Of a stretch of DNA of 64,000 nucleotides, positions 1-10,685 are shown piece after piece. Origin of the DNA: Petrosia ficiformis (Eukaryota > Porifera > Demospongiae > Haplosclerida > Petrosiidae); the NCBI GenBank assembly GCA_947044365.1, contig OX345636.1, positions 44,827,037-44,891,036 of the forward strand, in the 5' to 3' direction. A program made the translations under genes and the position numbers. Under the pieces are notes generated by a model. The model made no database searches. It saw nothing but the letters and a program-made list of their open reading frames with translations, and was not told the origin of the DNA. Numbering within the stretch: the stretch's first letter is position 1; the number at the start of each line of letters is the position of its first letter.

Positions 1-891
1 ATATAGTCCCACGGGCAATGCCCACTTCTATACTAGCCTGTATAACTTCTGCATTTCAAACAGCAGTGACTTTAGACTCACTTAGTTAGACAGAAGAGCG
101 ATTATGAAATCCGTAGAAACATGTACATGTATCAAAAACATGCATTAATGATGATGTAGTAGTCATTGATTATGTTTAATGTGAGTTACTGTTAGTAAGA
201 ACTATTATACTTAGTCCCCTGGAATTTGTTTTAATGCGACTCCACTGTATTGAGAAAAAGGTATCCCTGTGATTGCTTTGTCTGTCTGAAATTCAACGAC
301 TTATCTTTTTCTTACATGTTAAGAATTCTTCCATTATCTTTCTACTGTTTCTCTGCTATATACAACAGCTATTAGTATTAGTTGGAGTTTTACATTCATC
401 CTGAATCTTTCTGCTCGTCTGTAACTCAAGCACACATTCTTTTACCTGCCCCACCCACTAATTGACCTAACCTCTACGTATAGTCGTATACATGTACGCA
501 TATTCAACACAAACATATATATATATATACTGTACATTTTTTTTGTTGCAGTATAACAGTAAATAAATTTGATGCATATACGATCATCATGGATCATGTA
601 CATATATATTATAGTATATTTACATGTATATACACGTACAGTATATGCACGTATGATTATGTTTATGATTATGTACATGTATCATTAATACACTTTAGTA
701 ATAGTATAGCTTATACATATCTAATTTCACTGTTTACTCCTCTGCAGTTTTGCTGCACATTTAGACTTCTGATTATACTCATGTACAAGTATGTAAAATA
801 TTTAGAGTAGTTGTTTTAAACACACTTGTAGTACTGTAATATATTATATATATACTCCACATGTACTAACTTGTACATGTACATAGTACAC
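1..891. other. Upstream flank of first fibrinogen-like gene, no gene seen
   Basis: No convincing coding sequence. The stretch around 290-400 resembles 47510-47650, which lies upstream of another type 1 copy, so it is part of the duplicated unit. It has several TACATGTA palindromes and AT-rich runs. The short open frames here are low complexity. Confidence 0.6.
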
Positions 892-899
892 TATATAAG
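892..899 (+). promoter_or_regulatory. TATA box of fibrinogen-like gene at 977
   Basis: TATATAAG lies 85 bases before the ATG. The same octamer stands 85 bases before the ATG of the copy at 61212, and the sequence between is strongly conserved. Transcription probably starts about 30 bases downstream, giving a short 5' leader without introns (inference). Confidence 0.6.
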
Positions 900-976
900 C
901 TGCTAGCATACACCATTCATCTATTTATGAGATAGTAACCATCACTGCTGTTACTATCTCCTCACAACCTATTAAG

Positions 977-1939
977 ATGATCTGGTTCATTATTTTGTTA
1001 ATTCCTGGACTGACTTCTGGAGACACTTGCAGTTGTAGTACACCTAACCAATATGAACTGCTGTGTTGTAATCCTGATAATCTTGGAAATATTGTGAGGA
1101 TCGATGGAAATGATAATAGACAGAAATATGTTATTTGTCCTTCTGCTCTCCTAATTCAATGTCACCAATTTAGTTCGTGTAGCGATGTCCTCGTTCATAA
1201 TCGTAGTGCCTCCTCAGGATATTATGATGTTAATTTGAGTAATGGAAGTGTTATAACTGTCTATTGTGACATGGATGGTAACAATTGTGATGGAGAAGGA
1301 GGTTGGATAAGAGTAGCACAACTTAACATGAGTGAACCTGGTGCTACCTGTCCTCCTGGACTTACACTACAGAACTATAGTAATATTGATCATAGTTTGT
1401 GTGGTCGATCATCATCAGGTTGTGCTTCAACCTTCTTTTCTACATATGGATTGAACTACACTAAGGTGTGTGGAAAAGTAAGAGGATATCAGTTTGGTTC
1501 AATAGATGCATTTGCTTCTGGGAGTAGCAACATTGACTCGTATTATGTTGAAGGTATTTCTATAACATATGATAGTAATCCTCGACAACACATCTGGACA
1601 TATGTTGGAGGAGAAAATGACTTTGCAATAAATGCAGATGATTGTCCTTGTAATAATAGAAGTAGTGTAGTTGTGCCTGATTTTGTTGGTAATGATTACT
1701 ACTGTGAATCAGGATATAATGGTAGTCAATTTGGTAACCTGCTTGTTGAGGATATTTTATGGGATGGACAGCTATGTAGTGAAATAGAGTCTCCCTGTTG
1801 TACTACTCCTAACATGCCATGGTTTCTCAAGACACTCAATGAAGAGACTAATGATGATATTGAGTTGAGAGTGTGTGCTGGTTCATCTCCAACATCAGAA
1901 GAAACTCCACTTGATATAATTGAAATATATATTAAGTAA
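977..1939 (+). CDS. Secreted fibrinogen-like protein, type 1, intact (320 aa)
   Basis: Residues 1-15 are a hydrophobic signal peptide (MIWFIILLIPGLTSG), so the product is probably secreted. The mature part is rich in paired cysteines (C18, C20, C30, C31, C54, C62, C68). Residues 80-110 carry the start of a fibrinogen C-terminal domain: SGYYDV, then VYCDMD, then GGW. The second half, with IWTY, YYCESG, LWDGQ, PCC and DDIELRVC, is not the canonical fibrinogen C-terminal half but matches an uncharacterised family I know from sponges and cnidarians. The ATG follows a TATA box and aligns with the starts of all sister copies. No intron is needed. Function is unknown; recognition of glycans or microbes, or a matrix role, would fit other fibrinogen-related proteins (inference). 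Confidence 0.85.
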   Translation: MIWFIILLIPGLTSGDTCSCSTPNQYELLCCNPDNLGNIVRIDGNDNRQKYVICPSALLIQCHQFSSCSDVLVHNRSASSGYYDVNLSNGSVITVYCDMDGNNCDGEGGWIRVAQLNMSEPGATCPPGLTLQNYSNIDHSLCGRSSSGCASTFFSTYGLNYTKVCGKVRGYQFGSIDAFASGSSNIDSYYVEGISITYDSNPRQHIWTYVGGENDFAINADDCPCNNRSSVVVPDFVGNDYYCESGYNGSQFGNLLVEDILWDGQLCSEIESPCCTTPNMPWFLKTLNEETNDDIELRVCAGSSPTSEETPLDIIEIYIK

Positions 1940-3843
1940 CTGATCAACAAAGCTCATACATGAATAATTCTGTGATTTACTTTAATTAGCTGAAAAATTG
2001 AAAATTTGTCTTTGTTTTCCAACTATAAACATGGGGTGTCATAACCATTGTAAATCAGCAAGCCAAGTACATTGATCATTGAATAGTATACCATAGCAAT
2101 GGGTAGCCGGAATCCTCTCTATGCAAACATAATTAATTGAATTTATTTTCATGCCTCATGTAAGCATCCATTTTCCCTTCTTTACTGAACTTTTTAGCAA
2201 ATGCTGATGGAATGTGTGTGTGTGTGTTTGTGTGTGTGTGTTTTGGATAATAAGAGTATGTGTCGTCAAGCAGAAGCAGCATGACTAATGTGCTTGCTGT
2301 CAACGTTTTCAATTGCCTTGTATTCTGACAGACAGACAGCCAACTCTATAGCTGCTTGCACACGTTGATAGATGGAGCATTTTCCTCCATAGATTTTGTT
2401 ATATTTCTGTTGTTCATTGAAACCTTATTAGTGAAAGCAGTGTCATACATGTAAATAGTATTTAACAATCTTAACTGTTAACATATTCATATGCTTTGAT
2501 GCTTTTAGAGTCCTGTTTACCAATGCAGCGAGTTAATACATGTAGTAATACTTTCAAAACCTTGCAGTTAAATAATGGTCCATTCTTATTGAATTATAAA
2601 AGATCTTCATAGGGGTAGTAAGCACGGGCGTTATGTGTGCTGCAGCATCCCTAATTTTCTTGTACATTACTTAAATGAAAGCAGCATTGGTAATGAGTTA
2701 TCTTAACAACGATGACCCAAAACTATACCAGGTTGCCCAAAATTCAATCTCAGAGCTACCTCTTTCCAAAAATTATGTATCCCCGTTACTAATCCTGTGG
2801 AGCATCACTACCTACAAATATCTTCCTACCCCTATGATCAGTATAATCTTGTACTTTATCTACCATGTGCTTATACACGTGTGGTCTACTAATTAACTTT
2901 AGGTGGGCGTTTATTAATTAATAATTAATAAATGCCCACCTAAGACCCACTATATATCAGAGAGTAGAGTGGCACAAAAAAAAAAGACATACATTTCAAT
3001 TGCAAGTGATGAGCTGAAATTCCTGCTAATATAATAGAGACAAGTGATGAGCTGAAATTCCTGCTAATATAATAGAGACAAGTCTTAATGTACACATAAA
3101 TTTTCATATCTAGTGTTTTCATGACTATCAATATATACATACAGATGCTGTGTGTGTGTGTGTGTGTGTGTGTGCATGCAATGTGTGCTGCAAATTTCAT
3201 ATGCCAAACTTGTCCATTTAAAAGTCACACCAATTTGTTTATGTTGAAATTATTATAACCCAAATATACATATACATGTCTGTATGTTATCAATAGAGAG
3301 CAGATATCTTGTTAAACATTATTGATATACATGTACATGATGTTATCAGAGATGTAGACAGAAAGAAAGAAAGACACCTGAGACAATGGAAACCTCACAT
3401 GTACATGTGATTTTCCAACTGTTCTTATTCTTCTACTCCTCTTCCTTTTATTATCAACTTGCCTTCTTTGTATTTACCTCTCATTATTTGTCCTCTTCCT
3501 CCTCCTCCTTTCTACTTCTCCATCTTGTCTTCCTCCTTACTCTTTTCTCCCTCCTCCATCTTTTATATTCTCCTCCTTCTCTTTCACCTCTTCTTTCTCT
3601 ACTCATTCTCATATACTCTTACAGAAGTACAAAGCAAAGTAGACTCAAAAATAGGTTTGTTAGGACATGTATGTATTCATACACAGGTTGATAAATTTGT
3701 CTATATATTCATATCAACCTTTTCTTCAACCATTTCCATGTCTTCGATCACTATTCATTCATGTTCTTGAGCAACAAATGTGAAATACTTAAATTAAATC
3801 CTTGCTATTTTACTGAAATATTGTGTCTATAAAGTGCAATAAG
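1940..3843. other. Downstream flank, duplicated non-coding DNA
   Basis: No gene supported. Much of it is paralogous to 49.9-53.9 kb and partly to 42.1-42.7 kb. It includes a 38-bp tandem duplication at 3003-3078 and a pyrimidine-rich tract at about 3425-3620 ending in a splice-acceptor-like CTTACAG. The same tract and acceptor recur at about 53500-53700. A terminal exon is possible there but nothing downstream identifies one. Confidence 0.5.
3149..3174. repeat. (TG)n microsatellite
   Basis: Thirteen uninterrupted TG units. The short open frame read from the opposite strand (poly Thr-His) is an artefact of this repeat. Confidence 0.9.
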
Positions 3844-4121
3844 TACTAGCCCAGCCTAGTTTCCAACTGTTATCTGTCGGAAGTATAAATACAATGAGGA
3901 TTAGATTGTATGGGATAGTAAATATATTTATATTACAGGATTGATTGACTGGGTTTTAAAAGTTGTCCTGATTATAGGCTCTACCTAATATAGTCATTTA
4001 TCAATCCGTGTATGGTGAAATAAAATAATAAATATAAATATATTTACTATCCCATACAATCTAATCCTCATTGTATTTATACTTTCGACAGATAAGAGTT
4101 GGAAACTAGGCTGGGCTAGTA
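3844..4121. repeat. Inverted repeat with 91-base arms around a SINE tail
   Basis: The arm at 3844-3934 and the reverse complement of 4031-4121 differ at only two positions by my reading. The 96-base spacer matches the tail of the SINE copy at about 4356-4450. It looks like a foldback element or a non-autonomous transposon that captured or was invaded by a SINE fragment. No transposase is present. Confidence 0.75.
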
Positions 4122-4203
4122 GTCGTGCCGCCCCAGACTATTGTGCACTTCCTTCTACTTCATTAAAATCCCTATTGTTCAAGCTCATTTTTTTTTATTT
4201 TAG

Positions 4204-4450
4204 GGAGGCAGTGTGGCGAGTTGTTAGAGCTTGTGCCTCTGATCACAAGGTCAGGGTTCTGGTTCTGCTCTCGGCATGTTGTTTCCTGGAAGAGAGAGAG
4301 CTTGTTCATTTTAAAGGGTTGATAGTAGCTCTACCTCACCTGATTATAGGTGTTGCAGGATTGACTGATAGGGTTTTAAAAGTTGTCCTGATTATAGGCT
4401 CTACCTAATATAGTCATTTATCAATCCGTGTATGGTGAAATAAAATAATA
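4204..4450 (+). mobile_element. tRNA-derived SINE, degenerate copy
   Basis: It begins GGAGGCAGTGTGGC and has the same layout as the better copy at 6781, with a tRNA-like head, the CATGTTGTTTCCTG block and a distinct tail. The B box is degenerate here, so it is probably not transcribed. Its tail is duplicated in the spacer of the inverted repeat just upstream. Confidence 0.6.
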
Positions 4451-5818
4451 AATATAAATACCTTACATGTGTAGTTATAATAACCATTCATAATTCCATA
4501 TACATGTAAGTGGTATATAAATACTGACATGATATGTGTGTACATACCAGTGAGACAATATGGAATAGAAGCTTCCATGCACAGCTTTGGTAGTTATATA
4601 AACTCCTGTCAGTATTAATAATAATTAACTAGTCACATATTTTTAATCCACCATTGTTAATCTACAATATTATAACTGGATTGCATATCTTTTTTGCAAA
4701 TTGTGTAGTAATAGCAACATGTGCCTTTTCTAGTTGTTGTTTGACAGCCATTAAATAATAATAATGGCAGCCCTGTGTGCTATGTGTTAGCAGTAATCTA
4801 GCTCTTAGGTTTACAACATCTGACAAGTCTGTGAACGTGGAGATCATCCATTTTTTCAATTATTGTTCAATATGCATATGGTGTGAAACTCATGACATCA
4901 ATAATCTAGTAATTTGATAGTTTCTTGATGTAACCATGCTAGTACTATAGATAGAAACAATTGTTCTATAAAGAAAAAAAAACTGTACCCAACCTAATAA
5001 TGATAAACCTTAGAATAATTTTACGTAATCCTGATGAGCAAATTGACAGTTTCTGCATTATTCATAGTCTCATCCCCAGCCACCCACACTTGTCATGAGT
5101 GACTAATCACAGTTTTAAATATCATTGCGAATCATTGTTACATCATATAAACATTAATTGTTTAAATCTATAATCTCTAAGTTTACACCTTTCTGAAGTG
5201 AAGATTTTTCCAGCAATGCTGAAGCTATGCACGTGCCTATATACATGTTAAGTCGTTTCGATGTTTCTCAATACATTCAATATTGTATTGTCTTTTTATA
5301 TTATTAATATCCATTTTATTAATCAGTTGCTCTTGATTTACAGTATTACATGTTTTGTCTCGAATATTAACCATTATTTTCTGAATGCTCACACCCTCCT
5401 GCAATTTGAGCAGCTATTGTAATTCGACTTTCCTCTGAGATTCGTAAATGTCCTATTTCTACTTTATGATTATGGTGATAATTACAGTATTTCAACCTGT
5501 ATTTTACCATTTAGTATATTTTGATGTACTTTCATGTATGCTGAGCACTGAGACCCTATTTTACACGTACCTTGGGACTTAGTTTGCCGTATTCCTTTTG
5601 ATTTTGGCACATAGTTTCCTGCTCTATTGCAATAAAAATACCAATGCTTATTAGTACCAGTTGTTTGGGGCGCACACTTTTTATGTTACATTTTTTTCTT
5701 CCCCAGTTTTCCACTTTAATAGCGAGTGGTAATCATCAAATTCCAGCTCTTTCACATTTACAGACACATTATGAGCATTACGTAAATGATGTATTAGAGA
5801 TCTGAGAGTTATATATTT
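4451..5818. other. Non-coding stretch, part of duplicated block
   Basis: No gene seen. 5040-5250 is closely similar to 28030-28190, downstream of the type 1 pseudogene in copy A. This extends the segmental duplication to the first fibrinogen-like gene. Confidence 0.5.
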
Positions 5819-6616
5819 GGCGACGAAGTCCACAGAAAGACAGACACTCTCTTTTCAGGAAACAACATGACCGCAGCTGGACTCGAACCACAGACCCTTA
5901 GATCAAGAGGCTCAAGCTCCAACCACTAAGCCATGCTGCCTCCTTAAAAAAAGAGCGCCCATCAAACTGGGACTATTTGATGGGAATGACTAACCACAAC
6001 TTATATACACAAGTGTGTATATGGGACTGTAGTCCTATCAGTTGTGGGAAACCGAAGCTCTTTTATAACCCCCTAACATAAAGTGCTGTCAGAATCCGCA
6101 GGGTGGTAAGTCCCACGAATCGACCGGAAAGACCACAATTTCCAAAGTGGACCCCTTAGGCTAGGAGGCGTCATCCCTCATTACCCAAGGCTTGGGTAAT
6201 AGCCATTATGATATATAGAGGAGTTTTTATTTAGGAATAACCCTCCTAACGGTGTTAACTTGGCGACGAAGTCCACAGAAAGACAGACACTCTCTTTTCA
6301 GGAAACAACATGACCGCAGCTGGACTCGAACCACAGACCCTTAGATCAAGAGGCTCAAGCTCCAACCACTAAGCCATGCTGCCTCCTTAAAAAAAGAGCG
6401 CCCATCAAACTGGGACTATTTGATGGGAATGACTAACCACAACTTATATACACAAGTGTGTATATGGGACCGTAGTCCTATTTGTTGTGGGAAACCGAAG
6501 TTCTATTATAACCCCCTAACATAAAGTGCTGTCAGAATCCGCAGGGTGGTAAGTCCCACGAATCGACCGGAAAGACCACCATTTCCAAAGTGGACCCCTT
6601 AGGCTAGGAGGCGTCA
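5819..6616 (-). repeat. Tandem duplication (443-base period) containing two minus-strand SINEs
   Basis: GGCGACGAAGTCCACAG occurs at 5819 and 6262, and the following ~350 bases repeat with few changes. Each unit contains a minus-strand tRNA-derived SINE (heads ending at 5943 and 6386; B box of the first read backwards at 5879-5889) plus shared unique sequence. The second copy is the longer SINE, about 6212-6386. Confidence 0.75.
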
Positions 6617-6812
6617 AGCTCCAACCACTAAGCCATGCTGCCTCCTTAAAAAAAGAGCGCCCATCAAACTGGGACTATTTGATGGGAAGGACTACGGTCC
6701 CATATACACACTTGTGTATATAAGTTGTGGTTAGTCATTCCCATCAAATAGTCCCAGTTTGATGGGCGCTCTTTTTTTAAGGAGGCAGCATGGCTTAGTG
6801 GTTGGAGCTTGA
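6614..6812. repeat. Perfect 75-bp inverted repeat (SINE foldback)
   Basis: Arms 6614-6688 and 6738-6812 are perfect reverse complements by eye around a 49-base centre. They join the minus-strand SINE copies to the plus-strand copy at 6781, so RNA or single strands across it would fold back. Confidence 0.8.
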
Positions 6813-6957
6813 GCCTCTTGATCTAAGGGTCTGTGGTTCGAGTCCAGCTGCGGTCATGTTGTTTCCTGAAAAGAGAGTGTCTGTCTTTCTGTGGACTTCG
6901 TCGCCAAGTTAACACCGTTAGGAGGGTTATTCCTAAATAAAAACTCCTCTATATATC
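6781..6957 (+). mobile_element. tRNA-derived SINE with intact A and B boxes
   Basis: TGGCTTAGTGG (6791-6801) fits a Pol III A box and GGTTCGAGTCC (6835-6845) fits a B box. They sit 10 and 54 bases from the start GGAGGCAGCA, as expected for a tRNA-type internal promoter. The body continues through CATGTTGTTTCCTG to about 6957. It does not fold as a full tRNA, so this is a SINE, not a tRNA gene. Confidence 0.75.
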
Positions 6958-7485
6958 AGTTATATATTTAGTGTCACATATACATGTATTACAAGGAATG
7001 GAAACATTTTCCTTCTCTAGACCACTGTGTTTACTCTTAATATGTTTAGAAAGCCCTTCCTTGCTTTTGTATACTTTGCAGCATTTATGACAGATGTAAT
7101 CAATCGATTTCGTAGACATTATTGTAAATGAAGATGATAAAATTGCCTTTCTAGATGGTAATGAGAGTAAATGCATACTAGAGGATGGCAGTGTTTTAGA
7201 TTGTTGATATTGTACATTAGAGGATGATGGTTTGCTAGATAGTACTATCCTAGATGGTGATGGGTTGCTAGATGGTACTATGCTAGAGGGGGATGGGTTG
7301 CTAGATGGTGATGGTTTATTGCATAGTAGTGATTCTTCTGTTGTGGTGTATGCTGTATTTATTAATATTGATATACATTTATAATGAAAAAATATTTGGC
7401 ATACAGGATGAAAATCTTGTTTCCAACTTTTCCAATTGAAGACGTTTTTAGTCTCAGATATGTAACGTTTTTTTATGAATTTCCT
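6949..7485 (-). CDS. Open frame with Ser-Pro repeats and one C2H2 zinc finger, partial
   Basis: The minus-strand frame is open from just inside a TAA at 7486-7488 down to 6949, about 179 codons. The order is a basic/aromatic stretch, a run of Ser-Pro-rich repeats encoded by 7190-7330, then one C2H2 finger (CHKC, 12 residues, H-x4-H) near 7040-7100, then a short Cys-rich end. The only ATG in the finger-side half is at 7176; upstream coding would need a splice acceptor or another start. I do not recognise the gene. It could be an exon or a piece of a mobile element. The 3' end abuts the SINE, which may have truncated it. Confidence 0.3.
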   Translation of the reverse strand, partial: RKFIKKRYISETKNVFNWKSWKQDFHPVCQIFFHYKCISILINTAYTTTEESLLCNKPSPSSNPSPSSIVPSSNPSPSRIVLSSKPSSSNVQYQQSKTLPSSSMHLLSLPSRKAILSSSFTIMSTKSIDYICHKCCKVYKSKEGLSKHIKSKHSGLEKENVSIPCNTCICDTKYITDI

Positions 7486-7488
7486 TTA

Positions 7489-8279
7489 GAATTACATAGC
7501 ACAAGTAATTCACAGTATCTTATTAGTATTTAGTACATGTACTGTCTCTTACATTATTGCTTGTGTAGCACTTGTACCTCTTCCTTGTTTATAGAGAGAG
7601 TCAGAATAATGTATGACCTTTTGTTCAAAGTCTACTATCTGTTTTAATTATAATGACGGCAGTAATTAGATCTTTGTAAATAATTACCATCATTGTCCAG
7701 TGATTGCCCGGGCGTATGAACAGGAATGATCCACATGTTGAATCCATCAAACATTTTCAACTGTAGGTAACATTACTGTGAGTATAAAGCCACCATAATA
7801 GCTTTAATTCACCTTGCTATACCATTTTTCAATTATATAGTCAATTCCTTTCTCATTTAATTTGCTCATAAAAAAGAATTGATTGGCAGTATATTGTTGT
7901 TCTTTGGTAAAGGAAGTATATACATGTACATGTATGTATTAACTATATATAGGTTTCAAACCTTAATGCTGTTGCATATCAATACTATGTAACTGTTAGA
8001 GGAAAGTATGTAATTGTATTGGTTTAAAATTGTAATTCCAGTATTACATTGTCTTTGAGCCAACAGTTGTCATCATTAGTAACCTCACTCCTCTGTTGGA
8101 GACAGAGGAGATCATTCCCAGTTATATTGACTACTTGTTTGTTGTGTTGCCTGTTACATTCCCACACAATTGAAGTGACTGTTCTCTTTAATGACATCTT
8201 CTTAAAGCATTCTTCCATTTCTAGTTTGTCATGTACGCAATAATTGTATTACATGAATAGATTAAAGGTTAATACCATG
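7489..8279. other. Non-coding, nothing recognised
   Basis: AT-rich DNA with TACATGTA motifs. Two short overlapping frames at 8024-8243, on opposite strands, resemble no known protein. Confidence 0.4.
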
Positions 8280-9080
8280 TCATTTGTTGAGGTTGGAAAG
8301 GGGGAGGAACTTTAATTTTAAAAGAATATGGGGGTTTGTGGCAACATAACTGAGTATTCTGCTGTGCCTAATGACCCCCCACCCTCTTACATGTAAATAA
8401 AACCCTGATAGTCATATAAATTATTGCTATCAACATATACATGTACTAATACAATATCACACAGCTCTATTACATATTAGGGCATGAACAAAATTTAATA
8501 TAGTTTTCCAATTTCAATCATTCACTACTCTTAACAAATTAACGTTTGACATGTTTACTCTTAAATATACACAGTTTAAAATTTTCTTAAGTTAGTAGTT
8601 ATGAGTTCCTTTATAGTCATATAGTTTTAAAATCATATATTATAGTATATATATTTTCTCTTTCTAGTCTGTGTAAAGGTTGTAGGAAATATTCTGTAGC
8701 AAAAAAATGTGCGATCCAAAAAGTGTTCAATATCTCATTAGATCTGCAATTGAGTAATGCCTCACTATTTAAATATCCAAAGGAACAACCCACAATTCAA
8801 ACATTTGAACATTCAGTTGAAAGCGTTTGTTCATATTCTATTACATATATACACATGTGTATGTACATGTACACTTTGAAGATTATATTGTTTGTTTTTG
8901 TAGTTGATTTAGTCTCAGTATGAATTTATTTTCTTTGTTTCTACAGGTTATCAAGCAACAATAAAAATAACAACAGATTCCTTTTAAATGGTGAGTGAAA
9001 ATAACCACATGATAATATGTATTTCCGAATGACAGCTGAATGTAATTTGAAAACAGTGAATAATGAATGCACTAAAGTGC
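8280..9080. repeat. Left part of segmental duplication, copy A
   Basis: It aligns in order with 36600-37490, including the GGGGGTTTGTGGCAACATA block, the CTTTGAAGATTATATTG block and a short segment ending in GTGAGTG. Both copies precede a Rab-type exon. The gypsy element at 9182 sits just after it in copy A and is absent from copy B. Confidence 0.75.
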
Positions 9081-9181
9081 AGAACCCTTGCTAGCTACTG
9101 CTAAACAGCAAGGCTTTAGAACAACTTTGCCTAAGTAACATATTGCAACAGCCAGGAACACACCATTCCTATCAACACTAA

Positions 9182-9363
9182 TGTAGCAAATCCCAACAGT
9201 CTAGCGAATATCAGCTGAAAACAATCTCTTTTAACAAAGTTTTAACACAAGATAAACAACGGACTATATCATATACTAACTGAAAAACACATGGTCATCG
9301 ACCTTTTTATTGCATAATCATTACATCACATTACATCATACATAATTTAGTCCAGTTATTACA
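9182..9363 (-). repeat. 3' LTR of gypsy element
   Basis: 182 bases, TG...CA on the minus strand. It differs from the other LTR at three positions (all G/A or T/C). Confidence 0.9.
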
Positions 9364-9392
9364 TTTCCCTCGGCTTTAAGATTTGGCTGTCC

Positions 9393-10633
9393 TCAGCCGA
9401 TTATGGCGTAAACGTCCTGTCCACTGATTAGGAGCACGGGTAACTGGTGGGGTTGTAACAGGGGAAATATCGGGAGGTATTGGATCAGAACCAGTTTTAT
9501 CTGATGGTAATGTACATCTTGTGGTGGTGAATTCAAATTATCATATCTTTTAGATTTTTTGTCTTTAGGCCAAAACTCATCCGGAATTTCTTCTGGACAT
9601 CTCCTTAGACGATCCAGGGCAACTAATATTGGTTCATCTTGGGGTCGATCTACCCTCCTTATGTGAGCATCATTTGTGGATATCTCCACAACACGATAAG
9701 GTCCATGGAAAGGTCTAGCCAATTTCCGGCCTTCTCCAGTACGTTCTGCAGGCTTCAGTAAAAACACTCTTTCACCAACTGCAAAATTTGGTGGTCTTGC
9801 TTTTCTATCATAATATGTCTTCTGACGTTTTTGGGCTTTCCCAACAGAAGTTTTGGATAAAATCCATGCCTCAGACAATTTGTCGGCTATGTAGATTCCA
9901 TATTCTTTTAAATTCATCTTCCCTCTATTCTTAGCAGAGCATAAAGCCATATCTGTAGGTAGGCGGGGGTCACGACTCACGACCATAGAGTAAAAAGAAT
10001 GGGGATTCTTGTGTCGATTCCTGTTGACTAGCTGGGTATGCAAACAGGACATATGGAATATGCTTATCCCAATCTCGACCTCCTCTCTCAACAGTTTTAG
10101 CTAACATTGTGGTCAAAGTACGGTTAAACCGCTCCACTAATCCATCCATTTGGGGGTGGTAGGCTGTGGTGTTTACTTTATGGAATCCAAGTAGATCCTG
10201 AACCTCTTTCATTAGCTTGGATAAGAATGCTCTTCCTCTATCTGACAAAACTTCTAATGGTACACCATGTCTACTGACTATCTCTTCAACTAGTAACTTA
10301 GCAATAGTGGCAGCAGTTTGGTCTGAAACGGCAAACACCTCCGGCCACTTGGTGAGGTAGTCCATGAAGACTACAGCATACTGTTTCCACTTGAAGAGCG
10401 TGGAAATTGTATCACATCCACTCCTATTCAAATAAGCATGCAACTGGTATAGGGGTTAGGGGTGAGTATACAGCTCGACCAGTACTATAGGTGGCACATG
10501 TCAAACAGCCACGACTCCACTTAGTGATGTCAGCTCTCATTCCTCTCCACCAGTAATGCCGCTGCAACTCACTGAACACTTTACCATCTCTCAAATGACC
10601 ACCGAAAACACCACCATGCATTTGCTTAAACAA
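9393..10633 (-). pseudogene. Integrase of gypsy element, frameshifted
   Basis: 10424-10633 encodes the H2C2 zinc-binding region (two His near MHGG/GGHL, then CLTC). 9970-10443 encodes the core with MDYLTKW, LSDRG and GLVERFNRT, including the second Asp and the Glu of the DDE triad. The region of the first Asp lies where the frame breaks, near 10390-10440. 9393-10091 encodes the C-terminal part with a GPY/F-type module (FHGPYRVVEI). The pieces overlap in different frames, so at least two or three frameshifts separate them. Family membership is clear; function is lost. Confidence 0.85.
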
Positions 10634-10685
10634 TTATTCTTCTCGTGACTTCAGTGGTGGTATAATTCTCAACGTACCATCTTTT

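Noticed and set aside
1726..1950. Antisense frames within the fibrinogen-like genes (also 41799-42062, 49643-49891, 61934-62215)
   Set aside because: They recur only because the coding strand is conserved; no independent homology or start context.
3386..3770. Open frames rich in Ser, Leu and Phe (also 53211-53842, 25873-26240)
   Set aside because: They come from pyrimidine-rich tracts and resemble no protein.
6781..6860. tRNA gene
   Set aside because: A and B boxes fit, but the sequence does not form a full cloverleaf with acceptor stem and occurs as several repeat copies with a SINE tail.
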